NCBI RefSeq assembly: GCF_001425055.1
Contig: NZ_LMDK01000016.1
Location: 1 to 64,000 of the forward strand
Direction: 5' to 3'
Source: Pelomonas sp. Root1237
Lineage (GTDB): Bacteria; Pseudomonadota; Gammaproteobacteria; Burkholderiales; Burkholderiaceae_C
Length of the DNA stretch: 64,000 nucleotides
Positions within the stretch are counted from its first letter, which is position 1. Each line of letters starts with the position of its first letter. This document shows positions 1 through 8,664 of the stretch, in pieces. The notes under the pieces were generated by a model. That model had not been told where the DNA came from. It saw only the letters and a list, made by a program, of their open reading frames with translations, and ran no database searches. The position numbers were made by a program, and so were the translations under genes.

Positions 1-87
1 CGCCGCATCTTCTCCAGATTCGAGAAGCTCGACGTCATGTTCATCGCCTTCATCTGCTTCGCACTCATCGCAGATGGCCTGCGGTAG
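1..87 (+). CDS. IS5-family transposase, C-terminal fragment
   Basis: Only the last 28 residues lie in the window. They read RRIFSRFEKLDVMFIAFICF and then end in ADGLR. The pattern 'SRF-(E/D)-KLDVMF ... FAL-I-x-(D/E)-x-LR' is the recognisable extreme C terminus of IS5-group DDE transposases. The reading frame enters from upstream of base 1, so the catalytic residues and the start cannot be seen. Whether the full gene is intact is unknown. Confidence 0.65.
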   Translation, partial: RRIFSRFEKLDVMFIAFICFALIADGLR

Positions 88-103
88 TGTTAACAGGCCC
101 TAG
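1..103 (+). mobile_element. Right end of an IS5-type insertion sequence (truncated by window edge)
   Basis: The window opens inside a transposase reading frame that stops at 85-87 and is followed by GTTAACAGGCCCTAG at 89-103. A sequence matching 13 of these 15 bases recurs at 30835-30849, as expected for an IS terminus. The outermost bases CTAG fit the YTAR target preference of IS5-group elements. The other end lies outside the window, so element length and target duplication cannot be checked. The PEP-CTERM gene begins 44 bases beyond this end, so its promoter may lie in or have been changed by the element. Confidence 0.6.
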
Positions 104-146
104 ATTCCCTCGGCCCGACCGTAACGCCGCAACCGAAGGAATTCAT

Positions 147-875
147 ATGCATAGATCCTGGAGACTGCCCTCAATCGCCCTGCTTTTGAGCTTGCAATTC
201 GTGGCGTCCTCAGCAGCGGCAGCGCCCTGCGACGGGTCGAGCGACCCCTGCACCATCGACCTCGGCCGTGCGTCGGCCAATTTCGCAACCGGCGCCGCGT
301 CCTACTACGCCGAAGCAGTGCTGGTGAATGGCACGGATGCCTACTACGGCGTGAACCCGCAGTTCCTGCCAACGCTGCAGGTCACGCACACGGCGGGCAG
401 CGACGGCTTCACATTCCTGCCGCAGATGTACGCCAGCGTGGGTGGCAGTGGTATCCAGGGATTGTTTGAAGTCGCGGCCACGCTGCAGTTCACCGGTCTG
501 TCATTCACTGCGGAACCGGGCTACCAGATCACCGGCCTTCAGGCCGTGGTGAAGGGCAGCTTCTCCCTGGTGGGCAACGGCTATGGGGGGCTGTCCTTGC
601 CCGGCCCGCTCCAGTGGGTCGACCAGAACTTCACCGCCATGGTCCCGCTCGATCCGGCCGCCGCTGACTTCCAGACCGGCTTCACGGTCGCGGCCAGCTA
701 CGTCGAGGGAGAGGACGGCACGGCGCTGTCGTACGGGACCGGCAGTGCCAGCATCGACAGCGTGGCTTTCATCGTCAGCATCTCACCCGTGCCCGAGCCC
801 GGCTCGTGGGTCCTGCTCGCGGCCGGCGGAGCACTGCTGCCGTGGCTGGTGAAGCGTCGGTCACGGCGTTCGTGA
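147..875 (+). CDS. PEP-CTERM sorting domain protein, secreted, function unknown
   Basis: A 242-residue exported protein. The start at 147 is chosen because GAAGGA lies 6 bases upstream and a typical signal peptide follows (basic MHRSWR, then a hydrophobic stretch ending in ASSAAAA). The C terminus carries the full exosortase sorting signal: VPEPGS, a hydrophobic helix (WVLLAAGGALLPWLV) and the basic tail KRRSRRS. The middle has no enzymatic motif I recognise; it is rich in Gly, Ser and Thr and probably beta-structured. In PEP-CTERM systems the tail is recognised and removed by an exosortase, anchoring or releasing the protein at the surface. No exosortase lies in the window. An earlier GTG at 87 in the same frame is unlikely because it falls inside the IS end. 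Confidence 0.85.
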   Translation: MHRSWRLPSIALLLSLQFVASSAAAAPCDGSSDPCTIDLGRASANFATGAASYYAEAVLVNGTDAYYGVNPQFLPTLQVTHTAGSDGFTFLPQMYASVGGSGIQGLFEVAATLQFTGLSFTAEPGYQITGLQAVVKGSFSLVGNGYGGLSLPGPLQWVDQNFTAMVPLDPAAADFQTGFTVAASYVEGEDGTALSYGTGSASIDSVAFIVSISPVPEPGSWVLLAAGGALLPWLVKRRSRRS

Positions 876-1122
876 GGTGGACCATCACTAGCACTTTGCC
901 TCGTCGAAGGGTGGACGCCGGAATCCCGTCCGGCGTCTCCGACCAGCCAAGTAACGGACGACGTGGTCCTCTGGCTACAACAACGTGGGCAGCAAGGCGG
1001 GCTGGCCCGCCGAAGTGCAGCGCGCCTTCGAAGCCTTTGCGCGCGGCGGCGGCTTCTCCATCACGAGGCGTTGAACCATTGGTCAACGCGGCGGAACCCA
1101 CGCCCCCAACGCTCCTCTCCAA

Positions 1123-1872
1123 ATGTCCCGCATGGCGCGACTCAAAACCGACTTGTCATCACCTTGCGGCGCTCCCGCCGACGCGACGGCCCGCTTCTAC
1201 GATGGTGCGGCGGCTGGCTACGATGCCCTGGTTGATGGCCGAGACGACAACGTGGCGGTGCGGTTGTCGTTCTGTGAGCGCGTGGTGTCCATCGCTGGGC
1301 CGGGCGGGGTGATCCTGGATTTCGGTTGCGGCACTGGCACCGATGCGGCGTGGTATGCCGCGCGTGGGCATCGCGTCATCGCCTACGACGTCTCGCCCGG
1401 CATGGTGGATGTGCTGAGAGCGCGTTGTATCAACGAGATTGCGGCTGGGCGCATCACGCCGGCGGTGGGCCCGCTGGCCGCAATGGAAACCGCGCTTCAG
1501 GGAAGCCCTCCGGTTGCAGCCATTTCCGCCAACTTTGCCGTGCTGAGCCACGTGCGCGAGCTCAAGCCGCTGCTGCAACGGCTCGCGTCGCATGTGAAAC
1601 CGGAAGGGGCACTGGTGGCGAGTGTCCTCAATCCGTTCTACCGACAAGACATGCGGCACGCCTGGTGGTGGCGAAGCGCATTGCGTTCGGTCCGGACGGG
1701 AGCGATCGAGTTGAAGGGAAAGGTCACCTCCTACCGGCATTTCGTCAGCGCCATACGCGAAGCGGCGGAGCCTCATTTCGCCCTTGTGGAGGTTCGCGCA
1801 GCCAGTCGTAGCGCGCTGCTAGGGGCGCTCGATTCAAACTTCCTGTTTGTCGTTCTCCGCAGGCGGCCATGA
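1123..1872 (+). CDS. Class I SAM-dependent methyltransferase
   Basis: A 249-residue protein with a Rossmann-fold methyltransferase core. Motif I reads ILDFGCGTGTDAAWYAARGH (about residues 64-83) and is followed by the acidic motif II VIAYDVSPGMV. The N-terminal ARFYDGAAAGYDAL segment is typical of UbiE/Methyltransf_11-type small-molecule methyltransferases. The substrate cannot be read from sequence. The gene ends in ATGA, overlapping the start of the next gene, so the two are probably translationally coupled. Its position beside an ABC exporter, a glycosyltransferase and several radical SAM genes suggests a shared biosynthetic role, which is inference. The ATG at 1132 is an alternative start; neither has a strong ribosome-binding site. 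Confidence 0.85.
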   Translation: MSRMARLKTDLSSPCGAPADATARFYDGAAAGYDALVDGRDDNVAVRLSFCERVVSIAGPGGVILDFGCGTGTDAAWYAARGHRVIAYDVSPGMVDVLRARCINEIAAGRITPAVGPLAAMETALQGSPPVAAISANFAVLSHVRELKPLLQRLASHVKPEGALVASVLNPFYRQDMRHAWWWRSALRSVRTGAIELKGKVTSYRHFVSAIREAAEPHFALVEVRAASRSALLGALDSNFLFVVLRRRP

Positions 1873-2831
1873 GGCATTTGCTGTCCTTGTTGCGCAGCGG
1901 CAAGGGCCTGCGCTACGCGCCTGTGGTGTATGCCGATTCTGCGGAGTTTGCACTTCGAGTGGTGCTGCGAGGGCTGCCCAGCGGGCCCATTGACGTCAGT
2001 GGCGACCACTGTCCCGTGTCCATGCGCCCCTTCGTTCTGGGGGTCCGCTTGGCGGCGAAAAATGTCGATCAAGGTGCCCTTGCGCCGTGCCCATGGCTAG
2101 AGATCTACCCCCCGAATTCTGAAACCACACCCTTGGCGCGGCTGGCATTGAAATCGGTCGGAATGCTGCCGATGAATCAGGGCGCCCTGTACCTTTTCGA
2201 AGTGGCGCGCACGATGAACCGCTGCCTGCCGCGACCCACCTTGTGGCTCCGGTATTTGCTGGCCTGGCAAAACGCCCGGACCGCTGCTCGGCGAGGTGAT
2301 GCGCTTCGCATGTCTGCGCGAGACCTGCGCGCGCTGAATGCCTACTACATCGTGGCGAGGCCGGTTTTTCTCGTGGGCGTGGGGCACGACAAGCGGGAGG
2401 ACCTGTTCCCCATGGACCTCGTGGGCGCGCTGTCGTCGGGCGAGTACCTGCTGGCCCTGCGCGCAACGAGTCCGGGCGTTGCGCTCATCGAAGCCTCCAA
2501 GCGCATTGCCATGAGCAGCGCGCCCGCCGAGCTGCTTGAGGCCGTCTACGCCCTCGGAAACCGGCATCGCCAGCCCACGCTTGACCTGAACAAGTTGACC
2601 GTGCCGATCTCGTCGTCGCCGCTATTCGGGCTTCCCGTGCTGGATCAGGCAGGGCTCGTTCGTGAACTCTCCGTTGAGAGGGTCGAGCGAATCGGCTCGC
2701 ATGTATTGTTCATGGCTCGCATCGAGCACGAAGCCGGGCTCTCAGGGCGGCAGCTCGCCCACATGAGCGGGACCTACATTGAATGGCTGCGGCGCAGTCA
2801 GCGGGGCTGCGAAGTGCTGGCGCCCTTGTAG
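1869..2831 (+). CDS. Uncharacterised protein, possibly flavin-reductase-like
   Basis: A 320-residue soluble protein without signal peptide or membrane segment. I do not recognise it firmly. The second half (about residues 160-310) has a pattern reminiscent of flavin-reductase-like split barrels: RPVFLVGVGHDKREDLFPMD, then a strand LLALRATSPGVALIEASKRI, and near the end RVERIGSHVLFMARIEHEA. The last resembles the 'GDHTLFVGEV' strand of FMN-binding reductases. This is a weak inference. The start overlaps the upstream methyltransferase stop by four bases (ATGA), so the pair forms a two-gene operon facing the ABC transporter gene, which runs in from the other side. Confidence 0.55.
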   Translation: MRHLLSLLRSGKGLRYAPVVYADSAEFALRVVLRGLPSGPIDVSGDHCPVSMRPFVLGVRLAAKNVDQGALAPCPWLEIYPPNSETTPLARLALKSVGMLPMNQGALYLFEVARTMNRCLPRPTLWLRYLLAWQNARTAARRGDALRMSARDLRALNAYYIVARPVFLVGVGHDKREDLFPMDLVGALSSGEYLLALRATSPGVALIEASKRIAMSSAPAELLEAVYALGNRHRQPTLDLNKLTVPISSSPLFGLPVLDQAGLVRELSVERVERIGSHVLFMARIEHEAGLSGRQLAHMSGTYIEWLRRSQRGCEVLAPL

Positions 2832-2892
2832 AGCGCCACAACGGGAAGGAAGTTCGTCACTTTGACGAGCCGGAGATGCATTGCGGCACGTG

Positions 2893-4641
2893 CTACCCGG
2901 CTGGCGAATTGCCGGGCACGGGACCTCGCGCTTGTAACCGCCCGGCGACCATCTCCAATACTTGGTCCGCCTGGGCGATGAGGGCTGGATCGTGGCTGAC
3001 GATGAACACCACGGGGCGGCCGGGCGCCTGGCGCAGCAGGCTGACGAGGGCCTGTGAACTGGCGCCGTCGAGGTGGTTGGTCGGCTCGTCCAGGATCAGC
3101 AGCCGCGGCGCGCGCAGCAGCACCCTGGCCAGGGCCACCCGCTGGCGCTCGCCACCGGACAGCGGGCTGCCGCCCGGGCCCAACCGGGTGTGCAGACCGT
3201 CGGCCCACGCGCTCAGCCGCGCGTCCAGACCCAGCGCATGCGCCATGCCTTGCACGGCCTGTGGCGTGACACCGGGCGCCGCATAGGCCATGTTGTCGTA
3301 GACAGTGCCGGCGAACAGCACGGCGTTCTGCGGCAGGTAGCCCACGCCGCGCCGGAACGCCGACCGATCAATCTGCGCCCACGGCACGCCATCGACGCGG
3401 ATCGCGCCGCCGTCGGCTTCGGCCAGACCGAGCAGCAGACGCAACAGCGTCGTCTTGCCCGCGCCGTTGGCGCCGGTCACCACGGTCACGCGCCCGGGCT
3501 CCAGGGCAAGATCGACGTCGCGAACCAGCATTCGTTTGCCGGCGCGGTGGCTCACGCCTTCCAGCGTCATGCGCCAGTGCGTCGGCGGCACACGGCCGTG
3601 ATGCGCCGGCCCAGGCGGCATGGCCAGCAGCTGCTCGATGCTGTCCAGCGCCGGCACGCCCTGAGCCATCTCCTGCGACGCGCGCAACAGGCTCTGCAAG
3701 GCGCCGCGCAGCGCCAGTAGCAGGAACAGCACCGACGCCAGCTGCGCGCCCGACACTGCGGCACCGCCGGCCATGGTCAACCAGACGACGAGGCCCAGCA
3801 GCGCCAGGCCCAGCACCAGCGCGTCGAGCTCGGCTGCAAAGGTCTGCATCCTGGCCAGCGCACGCGTCAACGCATGGGTGCGCGCAACGCTCTGCCGGCA
3901 GGCTTGACGCTCGTGATGTTCGTTCGCCTGGCTGACCGCCAGCTCGTGGCGCAGGACGGTGCCGCCCAACTGCTCATACAACTGGTCGATGGCAACGTGC
4001 GCGCCAGCCATCTGGCCTGCCAGGCGACGTGAAAGCTGTCGCCGTGTCAGCCCCAGCAGCGCCAGTGCGAGGATCAGCGGCACGGCCAGCGCCGGCAGCA
4101 TCGCCGCGATGCCGCCCAGGCACAGCAGCACCAGCATGGCTCCGGGCAGCAGGGTGCCGAAACAGGCCCGGGCCATCTGACCGAGCAGCTCGCCATGGCG
4201 CGTCATCGCCATCACGAAAGGCTCGACGCCCTGTTGATGCACGATGTCCACCGGCAAGTCCAATTGCCGCTCGACCAGCCGCTCGCGCACATGGGTCAGC
4301 CCGTCCTGCACGGCATCGATGACGAGACGCTGCCCGACATAGCCCAGTGCTGCTGCCGCCAGCAAGGCCAGGCAGGCCACCACCGCCCAGACCGCGACTG
4401 CGTTGCCGCTGACGGCGCGGCCGATGGCGATCGACACCAGCAGCAGCGTGCCCGCCCGCAGCAAGGTGGCCAAAAGCCCACCACACAAGGCCACCGGTCG
4501 CACCGCGAATAGCCGCCACAGCGAGCGGACCACCCGCCCCGGCTGCCAGGCGGGCTGCGGCGCAACCTGCCGGGGGCGGCGAGCCAGCGAGGCGACGTCG
4601 GGTGGCGTCGTCGTCTGCGCATTGAAGGAGTGTTCGGACAT
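2893..4641 (-). CDS. ABC transporter, fused permease and ATP-binding protein (exporter type)
   Basis: A 582-residue half-transporter if the ATG at 4641 is used; an ATG at 4677 in frame would add 12 residues. The first half holds several hydrophobic helices of an ABC exporter membrane domain. The second half is a complete nucleotide-binding domain: Walker A VVTGANGAGKTTLLRLLLG, a Q-loop (VGYLPQNAVLF), the signature LSGGERQRVALARVLL, Walker B LLILDEPTNHLDG and the H-loop VFIVSHD. Such proteins dimerise in the inner membrane to export lipids, glycoconjugates or peptides. There is no C39 peptidase domain, so it is not a classical bacteriocin maturation exporter. It diverges from the glycosyltransferase gene at 4725 across about 80 bases, and cargo from the neighbouring cluster is a reasonable guess. 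Confidence 0.9.
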   Translation of the reverse strand: MSEHSFNAQTTTPPDVASLARRPRQVAPQPAWQPGRVVRSLWRLFAVRPVALCGGLLATLLRAGTLLLVSIAIGRAVSGNAVAVWAVVACLALLAAAALGYVGQRLVIDAVQDGLTHVRERLVERQLDLPVDIVHQQGVEPFVMAMTRHGELLGQMARACFGTLLPGAMLVLLCLGGIAAMLPALAVPLILALALLGLTRRQLSRRLAGQMAGAHVAIDQLYEQLGGTVLRHELAVSQANEHHERQACRQSVARTHALTRALARMQTFAAELDALVLGLALLGLVVWLTMAGGAAVSGAQLASVLFLLLALRGALQSLLRASQEMAQGVPALDSIEQLLAMPPGPAHHGRVPPTHWRMTLEGVSHRAGKRMLVRDVDLALEPGRVTVVTGANGAGKTTLLRLLLGLAEADGGAIRVDGVPWAQIDRSAFRRGVGYLPQNAVLFAGTVYDNMAYAAPGVTPQAVQGMAHALGLDARLSAWADGLHTRLGPGGSPLSGGERQRVALARVLLRAPRLLILDEPTNHLDGASSQALVSLLRQAPGRPVVFIVSHDPALIAQADQVLEMVAGRLQARGPVPGNSPAG

Positions 4642-4724
4642 CAAATCTCGGCCCGAGGCCGGGCTCGGCGATGGCATAGTGGAAACAGCTGGGCGAGGCG
4701 GACAAGACAGTGGGATGGCAGGAC

Positions 4725-5861
4725 ATGGGCGGCAAAGTGCAGTTGCGTTTCATGCGCCGCCATATCCAGGCCTGCCTCGCCGCTGGCCAATGGCGCAACA
4801 AGCCCCGGCCACCCGAACATCCCGATGCCGGACTGCATCAGCGCGGCGCTGAACTGCAAGCGCAGACGCTGGCCCGCTTCAGCCGGGTTCGGGCCGCCTG
4901 CGGCGAACGGGTGTTGCTGGTGACGCCGCCATCGCCGGCCGGGTGGGTGTGGTTCGAGGATCTGCGATGCGCGCTGCAACACATCGGTGTGGTGGTGCTG
5001 CGCATCGACGATGAACAGAGGCTGACGCCGGCGTTGGCGGCCGACTTCCGGCCGACGCTGCTGCTGGGGCTGGACACCGACCGGCTGCATCAACGCTTTC
5101 AGGCCACCGGCATGGACCACCCGTCGCGTTGCACGCGGCTGCTGATTCCCGCGCGCGACGTGGCCGAATCGTGCGCACCGCTGAGTGCGGCCGAGGCGCG
5201 GCGGCTTGATCGCACGGCCAGCGGTGCCGGCGCAGACCTGCTGCTGTCGCTGCATGCCGAGCCCTTCATGCAGCGTTCGGCAGTTGCATGGATGCGCCTG
5301 GGCAAGCCTTTCGTATGGCTGCCTCAGGCGGCCAGCCCGTTCCGCGACCGGCCACATGCCTGCGAGCGCGTGTTCGACTACGCGCACTTGTCGGTGGCCA
5401 ATCCACAGCGGGTCCGTGCCGTGTGGCACACGATGCGCCATATCCTCGCGCGGCACCACGGCCTTTTCGGTGAGCTCGAGACGTGGGGGTTCGGCGTGCC
5501 GCGGCTGCCGGTCGATGAGCATGCTCGCCACCAAGCGATGGCTCGCGTGTCGCTTGCCCCTTTGGTTGCTCCGCTGCTCGACAGCGCCGCAGACTTGACC
5601 CAGCGCGTCTATGCAGCGGCGGCCAGCGCCACCTTCCAGATCACCGAACTCAGTCCCCTGACCCGACAGCATTTCGATGAGGATGAACTCATTGCCGTGC
5701 CGCGAGGACCGACGTCGATGCGCGATGCCTTTGATCGCTGGCTGGATGATCGCCCGGCGCGTGAACGCGTCGCCGGTCGCGCGCTGGAGCGGGTGTACCG
5801 GGATCACACCAGTCTGCACCGCGCGGTGCAGCTCATCGACGAGGTCCGGGCTAGGCGCTGA
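4725..5861 (+). CDS. CgeB-like glycosyltransferase
   Basis: A soluble protein of 378 residues. The C-terminal third has the donor-binding half typical of CgeB / Glyco_trans_1_2 proteins: QRVYAAAASATFQITEL, an acidic loop (FDEDELIAVPRG), then the helical end with RERVAGRALERVYRDHT. The central part (PFVWLPQAASPF) also fits a GT-B fold. Sugar donor and acceptor cannot be read. The start at 4725 has GGCAGGA just upstream; a GTG at 4710 is possible. The gene overlaps the 3' end of the convergent membrane-protein gene by 11 bases and shares a short divergent promoter region with the ABC exporter. Confidence 0.65.
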   Translation: MGGKVQLRFMRRHIQACLAAGQWRNKPRPPEHPDAGLHQRGAELQAQTLARFSRVRAACGERVLLVTPPSPAGWVWFEDLRCALQHIGVVVLRIDDEQRLTPALAADFRPTLLLGLDTDRLHQRFQATGMDHPSRCTRLLIPARDVAESCAPLSAAEARRLDRTASGAGADLLLSLHAEPFMQRSAVAWMRLGKPFVWLPQAASPFRDRPHACERVFDYAHLSVANPQRVRAVWHTMRHILARHHGLFGELETWGFGVPRLPVDEHARHQAMARVSLAPLVAPLLDSAADLTQRVYAAAASATFQITELSPLTRQHFDEDELIAVPRGPTSMRDAFDRWLDDRPARERVAGRALERVYRDHTSLHRAVQLIDEVRARR

Positions 5862-6522
5862 GCGATGAAGTCGAGGCTCCATTCGCCCCTCCTGCTGCCA
5901 AGGCCGGCCCAGCCGGTCCAAAGCTCCTCGGTTGCCGGCGCATCCACAACACCCCGCCGATCGGCATGATGGCCGCGATCATCCAGGCAATGACGCTGGG
6001 ATGCGGATCCAGGGTCAAGATGCCCACTTCCGCAAGGTAGAACCAACCCGCCGCCAGCATGCGATGGCCGTGGGCTCGCCAGCGCGGCCCCGGCGCCGTG
6101 CGCAGATCATTGACCGCAAGTGCACCTTGCGTCAGTGCAGACCAGGGAAAGGCGATCACGTCGATGAGCCGGTGCGAGTTCAGCAGGCCCCAAGTGCCTG
6201 CCAGCACGCCGGCCGCCACCAACAAACCCACCCAGCCGAGTGCGCGCACGACCCAGCGCGAACGAAGGAACTGAGCACCGGCACTCAGGCACAGCACCAG
6301 AGGTTGCAACGAGGTCACGGCGCCGAATGGGTTGCGGGCGTCCACGGCAATGCCCACGGCCAACACCATGCTGGCCACGACCAACCCCATGAAGGTGCGG
6401 CCGATCAGCCTGTGATGCCGGCGCCAGGCACCGGCATAGGCCGCTAGCGCGGCCAGCCAGCAGAGCATCGCCCCGCATGACAACACCACGTGGATCTGGA
6501 TGATCAGCCCGCGTGCGCTCAC
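5851..6522 (-). CDS. Polytopic membrane protein, DUF2306-like
   Basis: A 223-residue integral membrane protein with about six or seven hydrophobic segments. The arrangement includes HHRLIGRTFMGLVVASMVLA after the second helix and resembles the DUF2306 family of predicted membrane proteins, whose function is unknown. I chose the GTG at 6522 because it overlaps the TGA of the upstream methyltransferase (GTGA), the junction pattern used throughout this operon. A longer in-frame form from 6567 would overlap that gene by 49 bases. It is the last gene of the minus-strand radical SAM run and ends in an 11-base overlap with the convergent glycosyltransferase gene. Confidence 0.7.
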   Translation of the reverse strand: MSARGLIIQIHVVLSCGAMLCWLAALAAYAGAWRRHHRLIGRTFMGLVVASMVLAVGIAVDARNPFGAVTSLQPLVLCLSAGAQFLRSRWVVRALGWVGLLVAAGVLAGTWGLLNSHRLIDVIAFPWSALTQGALAVNDLRTAPGPRWRAHGHRMLAAGWFYLAEVGILTLDPHPSVIAWMIAAIMPIGGVLWMRRQPRSFGPAGPALAAGGANGASTSSLSA

Positions 6523-7265
6523 CGGACGTCCTCCAACGCCGGCACCACTTGCAGCATGGCCGCCCATTCCAACCAGCTCCGGCGCCTACCCCGCAATTTC
6601 AACTGCAGCCCATGCACCTTGGCCGCCTGGCGAATGCCATCCTCCTGGCAATCTTCTGACAGCACCATCAGCACCTCCGTGTGCGTCAGGTCCAGTGCCG
6701 CCAACTGCTCGAACAGCGCATGAAAGTACTCGAACCCCACCCCGCAGAACCAAGCGCGCTCCGGCATCGAGCGCGGTGAGCGTGCGTAGTAGGGTGGGTT
6801 GATCACCACGCAATCCAGCGTGGACGTGCGGATGCCTGCCAGCAGGTCGGCCACCACCACCGTCAGCGCCAGCCCGTTGGCCTGCGCATTGGCTGTGGCA
6901 TTCGCCGCCGCAACGGGATTGATGTCCGACGCGATGACGCGAGCGCCGGCCTGCGCCAGTGCCAGGCCGATGACGCCACTGCCGCATCCCATGTCGAGCA
7001 CGCGCCGGCCCGGCCATGGGCCAGGACCCTCGTCCGAGAGCAGCCAGCGGACGAAGACGGCCGAGCTGAGCGTCGGCCCCGGTGGGAAGACGCCCGGGTC
7101 GATGCGCAGCCGCAAGCGGCCCAGGCGCCAATGCTGCGCGGTGCGACCGGCACGCGCCATGCGGCCCCGCAGCCACGGCGAGACGGCCCGCCGCACCGGG
7201 CCGCGCAGCAGGCGTGCCAGCAGGCCATGGGGCGGCAGGCCCCAGCGCGTTTCGGGGCCGCTCAC
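6519..7265 (-). CDS. SAM-dependent methyltransferase, HemK/PrmC-like fold
   Basis: A 248-residue methyltransferase. Motif I is RVLDMGCGSGVIGLALAQAG and motif IV is VVINPPYYAR. The NPPY tetrapeptide is the signature of N-methylating enzymes that act on amide or amine nitrogen, such as PrmC, RlmA and some natural-product enzymes. The N-terminal 70 residues are basic and unlike the PrmC helical domain, so this is not the release-factor methylase. The GTG start at 7265 overlaps the TGA of the upstream radical SAM gene, and the gene end overlaps the next start in the same way. Its placement between a radical SAM enzyme and a membrane protein argues for a dedicated pathway role (inference). Confidence 0.8.
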   Translation of the reverse strand: MSGPETRWGLPPHGLLARLLRGPVRRAVSPWLRGRMARAGRTAQHWRLGRLRLRIDPGVFPPGPTLSSAVFVRWLLSDEGPGPWPGRRVLDMGCGSGVIGLALAQAGARVIASDINPVAAANATANAQANGLALTVVVADLLAGIRTSTLDCVVINPPYYARSPRSMPERAWFCGVGFEYFHALFEQLAALDLTHTEVLMVLSEDCQEDGIRQAAKVHGLQLKLRGRRRSWLEWAAMLQVVPALEDVR

Positions 7266-8662
7266 GCGGGTTGCATCCCATTGCGACGATGCCACCACAT
7301 GCCCAGACGCGAGCGGCACCACGCCACGCGATGGGCCAGTGCGCGGGCGCCGAAGGGGCGCGGCGCGGTGCTCACGGCATGGGTGTGGGTGAGCAGGCGC
7401 ACGGCATGGCGGTAGTAGTCATCGCTGTAGGTGCGCGGGTAGCGCCGGTCGCGGTCGCTGCCCTGATCGAACGGCGGCGACGTGGTCTGGTCTGCCACCT
7501 GGTCGTGGAACAGCGTGCCGCGGATGGGATACGCCAGCGTCACGGTGAACAGGTCCGGCCGCGCATCGCGCAAATAGCGCTCGGTGGCGACGATGTCCGT
7601 TTCGGTTTCACCCGGGTAGCCGAGCATCAGGAAGGTGCCGGTCTGCATGCCCGCATCCGAGGCCGCGCGGATCATGGCGGTGACCTGCTCGACGCGGACC
7701 TGGCGCTGCATGGCATCCAGGATGCGCTGCGAACCGCTCTCGGCGCCGATCCACACGCGCACGCAGCCAGTGCGCGAGAGCAACTCCACGACGCGCTCGT
7801 TCATGCGGTCGGCCCGCGTGATGCATTCGTAGCGGATGCGCAGGCCCGCGGCATCAAGCGCTTCGGCAAACCCGGCAAGCCAGTTGTGGTTGATCGTGAA
7901 CACGTCGTCGACGAACCAGAACTGATCGGGTGCGTAGCGATCCACCAGCGTGCGCAGCTCGGCCACCACATGCTGCGGCGAACGGCGGCGGTAGCTGGTG
8001 CCGTACACGGCCCGGCTGCACCAGGCGCACTTGTAGGGACAGCCGCGCTGGGTGCTGACGTTCAGCGAGGTCTGGCCATGGGCATCGCGCCAAGCCTTGA
8101 GGTATGGCCGCAGATCGATGCGATGCCGTGCCGGCTCGGGGAGTTCGTCCAGTTCAGGCACGAAGCGGCGTTCGCCGGTGAACACCGGCTGCCCCTGCGC
8201 ATCGGCATGGATCAGGCCGGGGATGGCCGCCAGCGCCGCGGCATCCCTGCAGGCGGCTGCAGGCAGCCGTGCTACATCGGCCATCGTCTGCTCGCCCTCG
8301 CCGACCACCAGCAGGTGAGCACCATGGCTGAGGTAGTCGGCGGCGTTGTGGCGCACGTCGGGCCCGCCCAGCACGATGACCGGGCTATCTTCTGCGCCGC
8401 CCAGCGCCGCGATCAGCCGCAGCACCGAGTGCCGCGTCATCAACGTCACGTAGAAGGCCATCATGCGCGGGCGCAGCGCCCGCACACGCTGGACGAAGGT
8501 GTCGGCATCGAGAAACGTGGCGTCGACGACATGGTGGTCGACGCCTTCGCGGTCCAGCCATGCCGAGATGGAAAGCAGGCCCAGCGGCGGATAAGGCCGC
8601 ATGATGCGCTGCTCAATCGCGTCATCGGCAATGAAATACCCGTGAGTGAGGATCAGGCTCAT
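7262..8662 (-). CDS. B12-binding-type radical SAM protein
   Basis: A 466-residue protein of the class-B radical SAM architecture (BchE/HpnP-like). Residues 1-135 form a cobalamin-binding-type Rossmann region (MRPYPPLGLLSISAWLDREG; VIVLGGPDVRHNAADYLSHG; VVGEGEQT) without an obvious DxHxxG motif. Residues 200-400 form the radical SAM barrel, with C208, C212 and C215 in RGCPYKCAWCSRAVYG for the 4Fe-4S cluster. WIGAESGSQRIL is a further family landmark. Family members methylate or rearrange unactivated carbons, or make thioethers. The ATG at 8662 follows the upstream stop by two bases. The C terminus ends in a basic, Arg/His-rich tail. Confidence 0.85.
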   Translation of the reverse strand: MSLILTHGYFIADDAIEQRIMRPYPPLGLLSISAWLDREGVDHHVVDATFLDADTFVQRVRALRPRMMAFYVTLMTRHSVLRLIAALGGAEDSPVIVLGGPDVRHNAADYLSHGAHLLVVGEGEQTMADVARLPAAACRDAAALAAIPGLIHADAQGQPVFTGERRFVPELDELPEPARHRIDLRPYLKAWRDAHGQTSLNVSTQRGCPYKCAWCSRAVYGTSYRRRSPQHVVAELRTLVDRYAPDQFWFVDDVFTINHNWLAGFAEALDAAGLRIRYECITRADRMNERVVELLSRTGCVRVWIGAESGSQRILDAMQRQVRVEQVTAMIRAASDAGMQTGTFLMLGYPGETETDIVATERYLRDARPDLFTVTLAYPIRGTLFHDQVADQTTSPPFDQGSDRDRRYPRTYSDDYYRHAVRLLTHTHAVSTAPRPFGARALAHRVAWCRSRLGMWWHRRNGMQPA

Positions 8663-8664
8663 CG

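Noticed and set aside
1068-1115. Inverted GTTGA/TCAAC and GCGTTG/CAACGC stretches resembling an integron attC site
   Set aside because: The spacing and central bases do not fit a complete attC site, there is no integrase, and no cassette structure follows.
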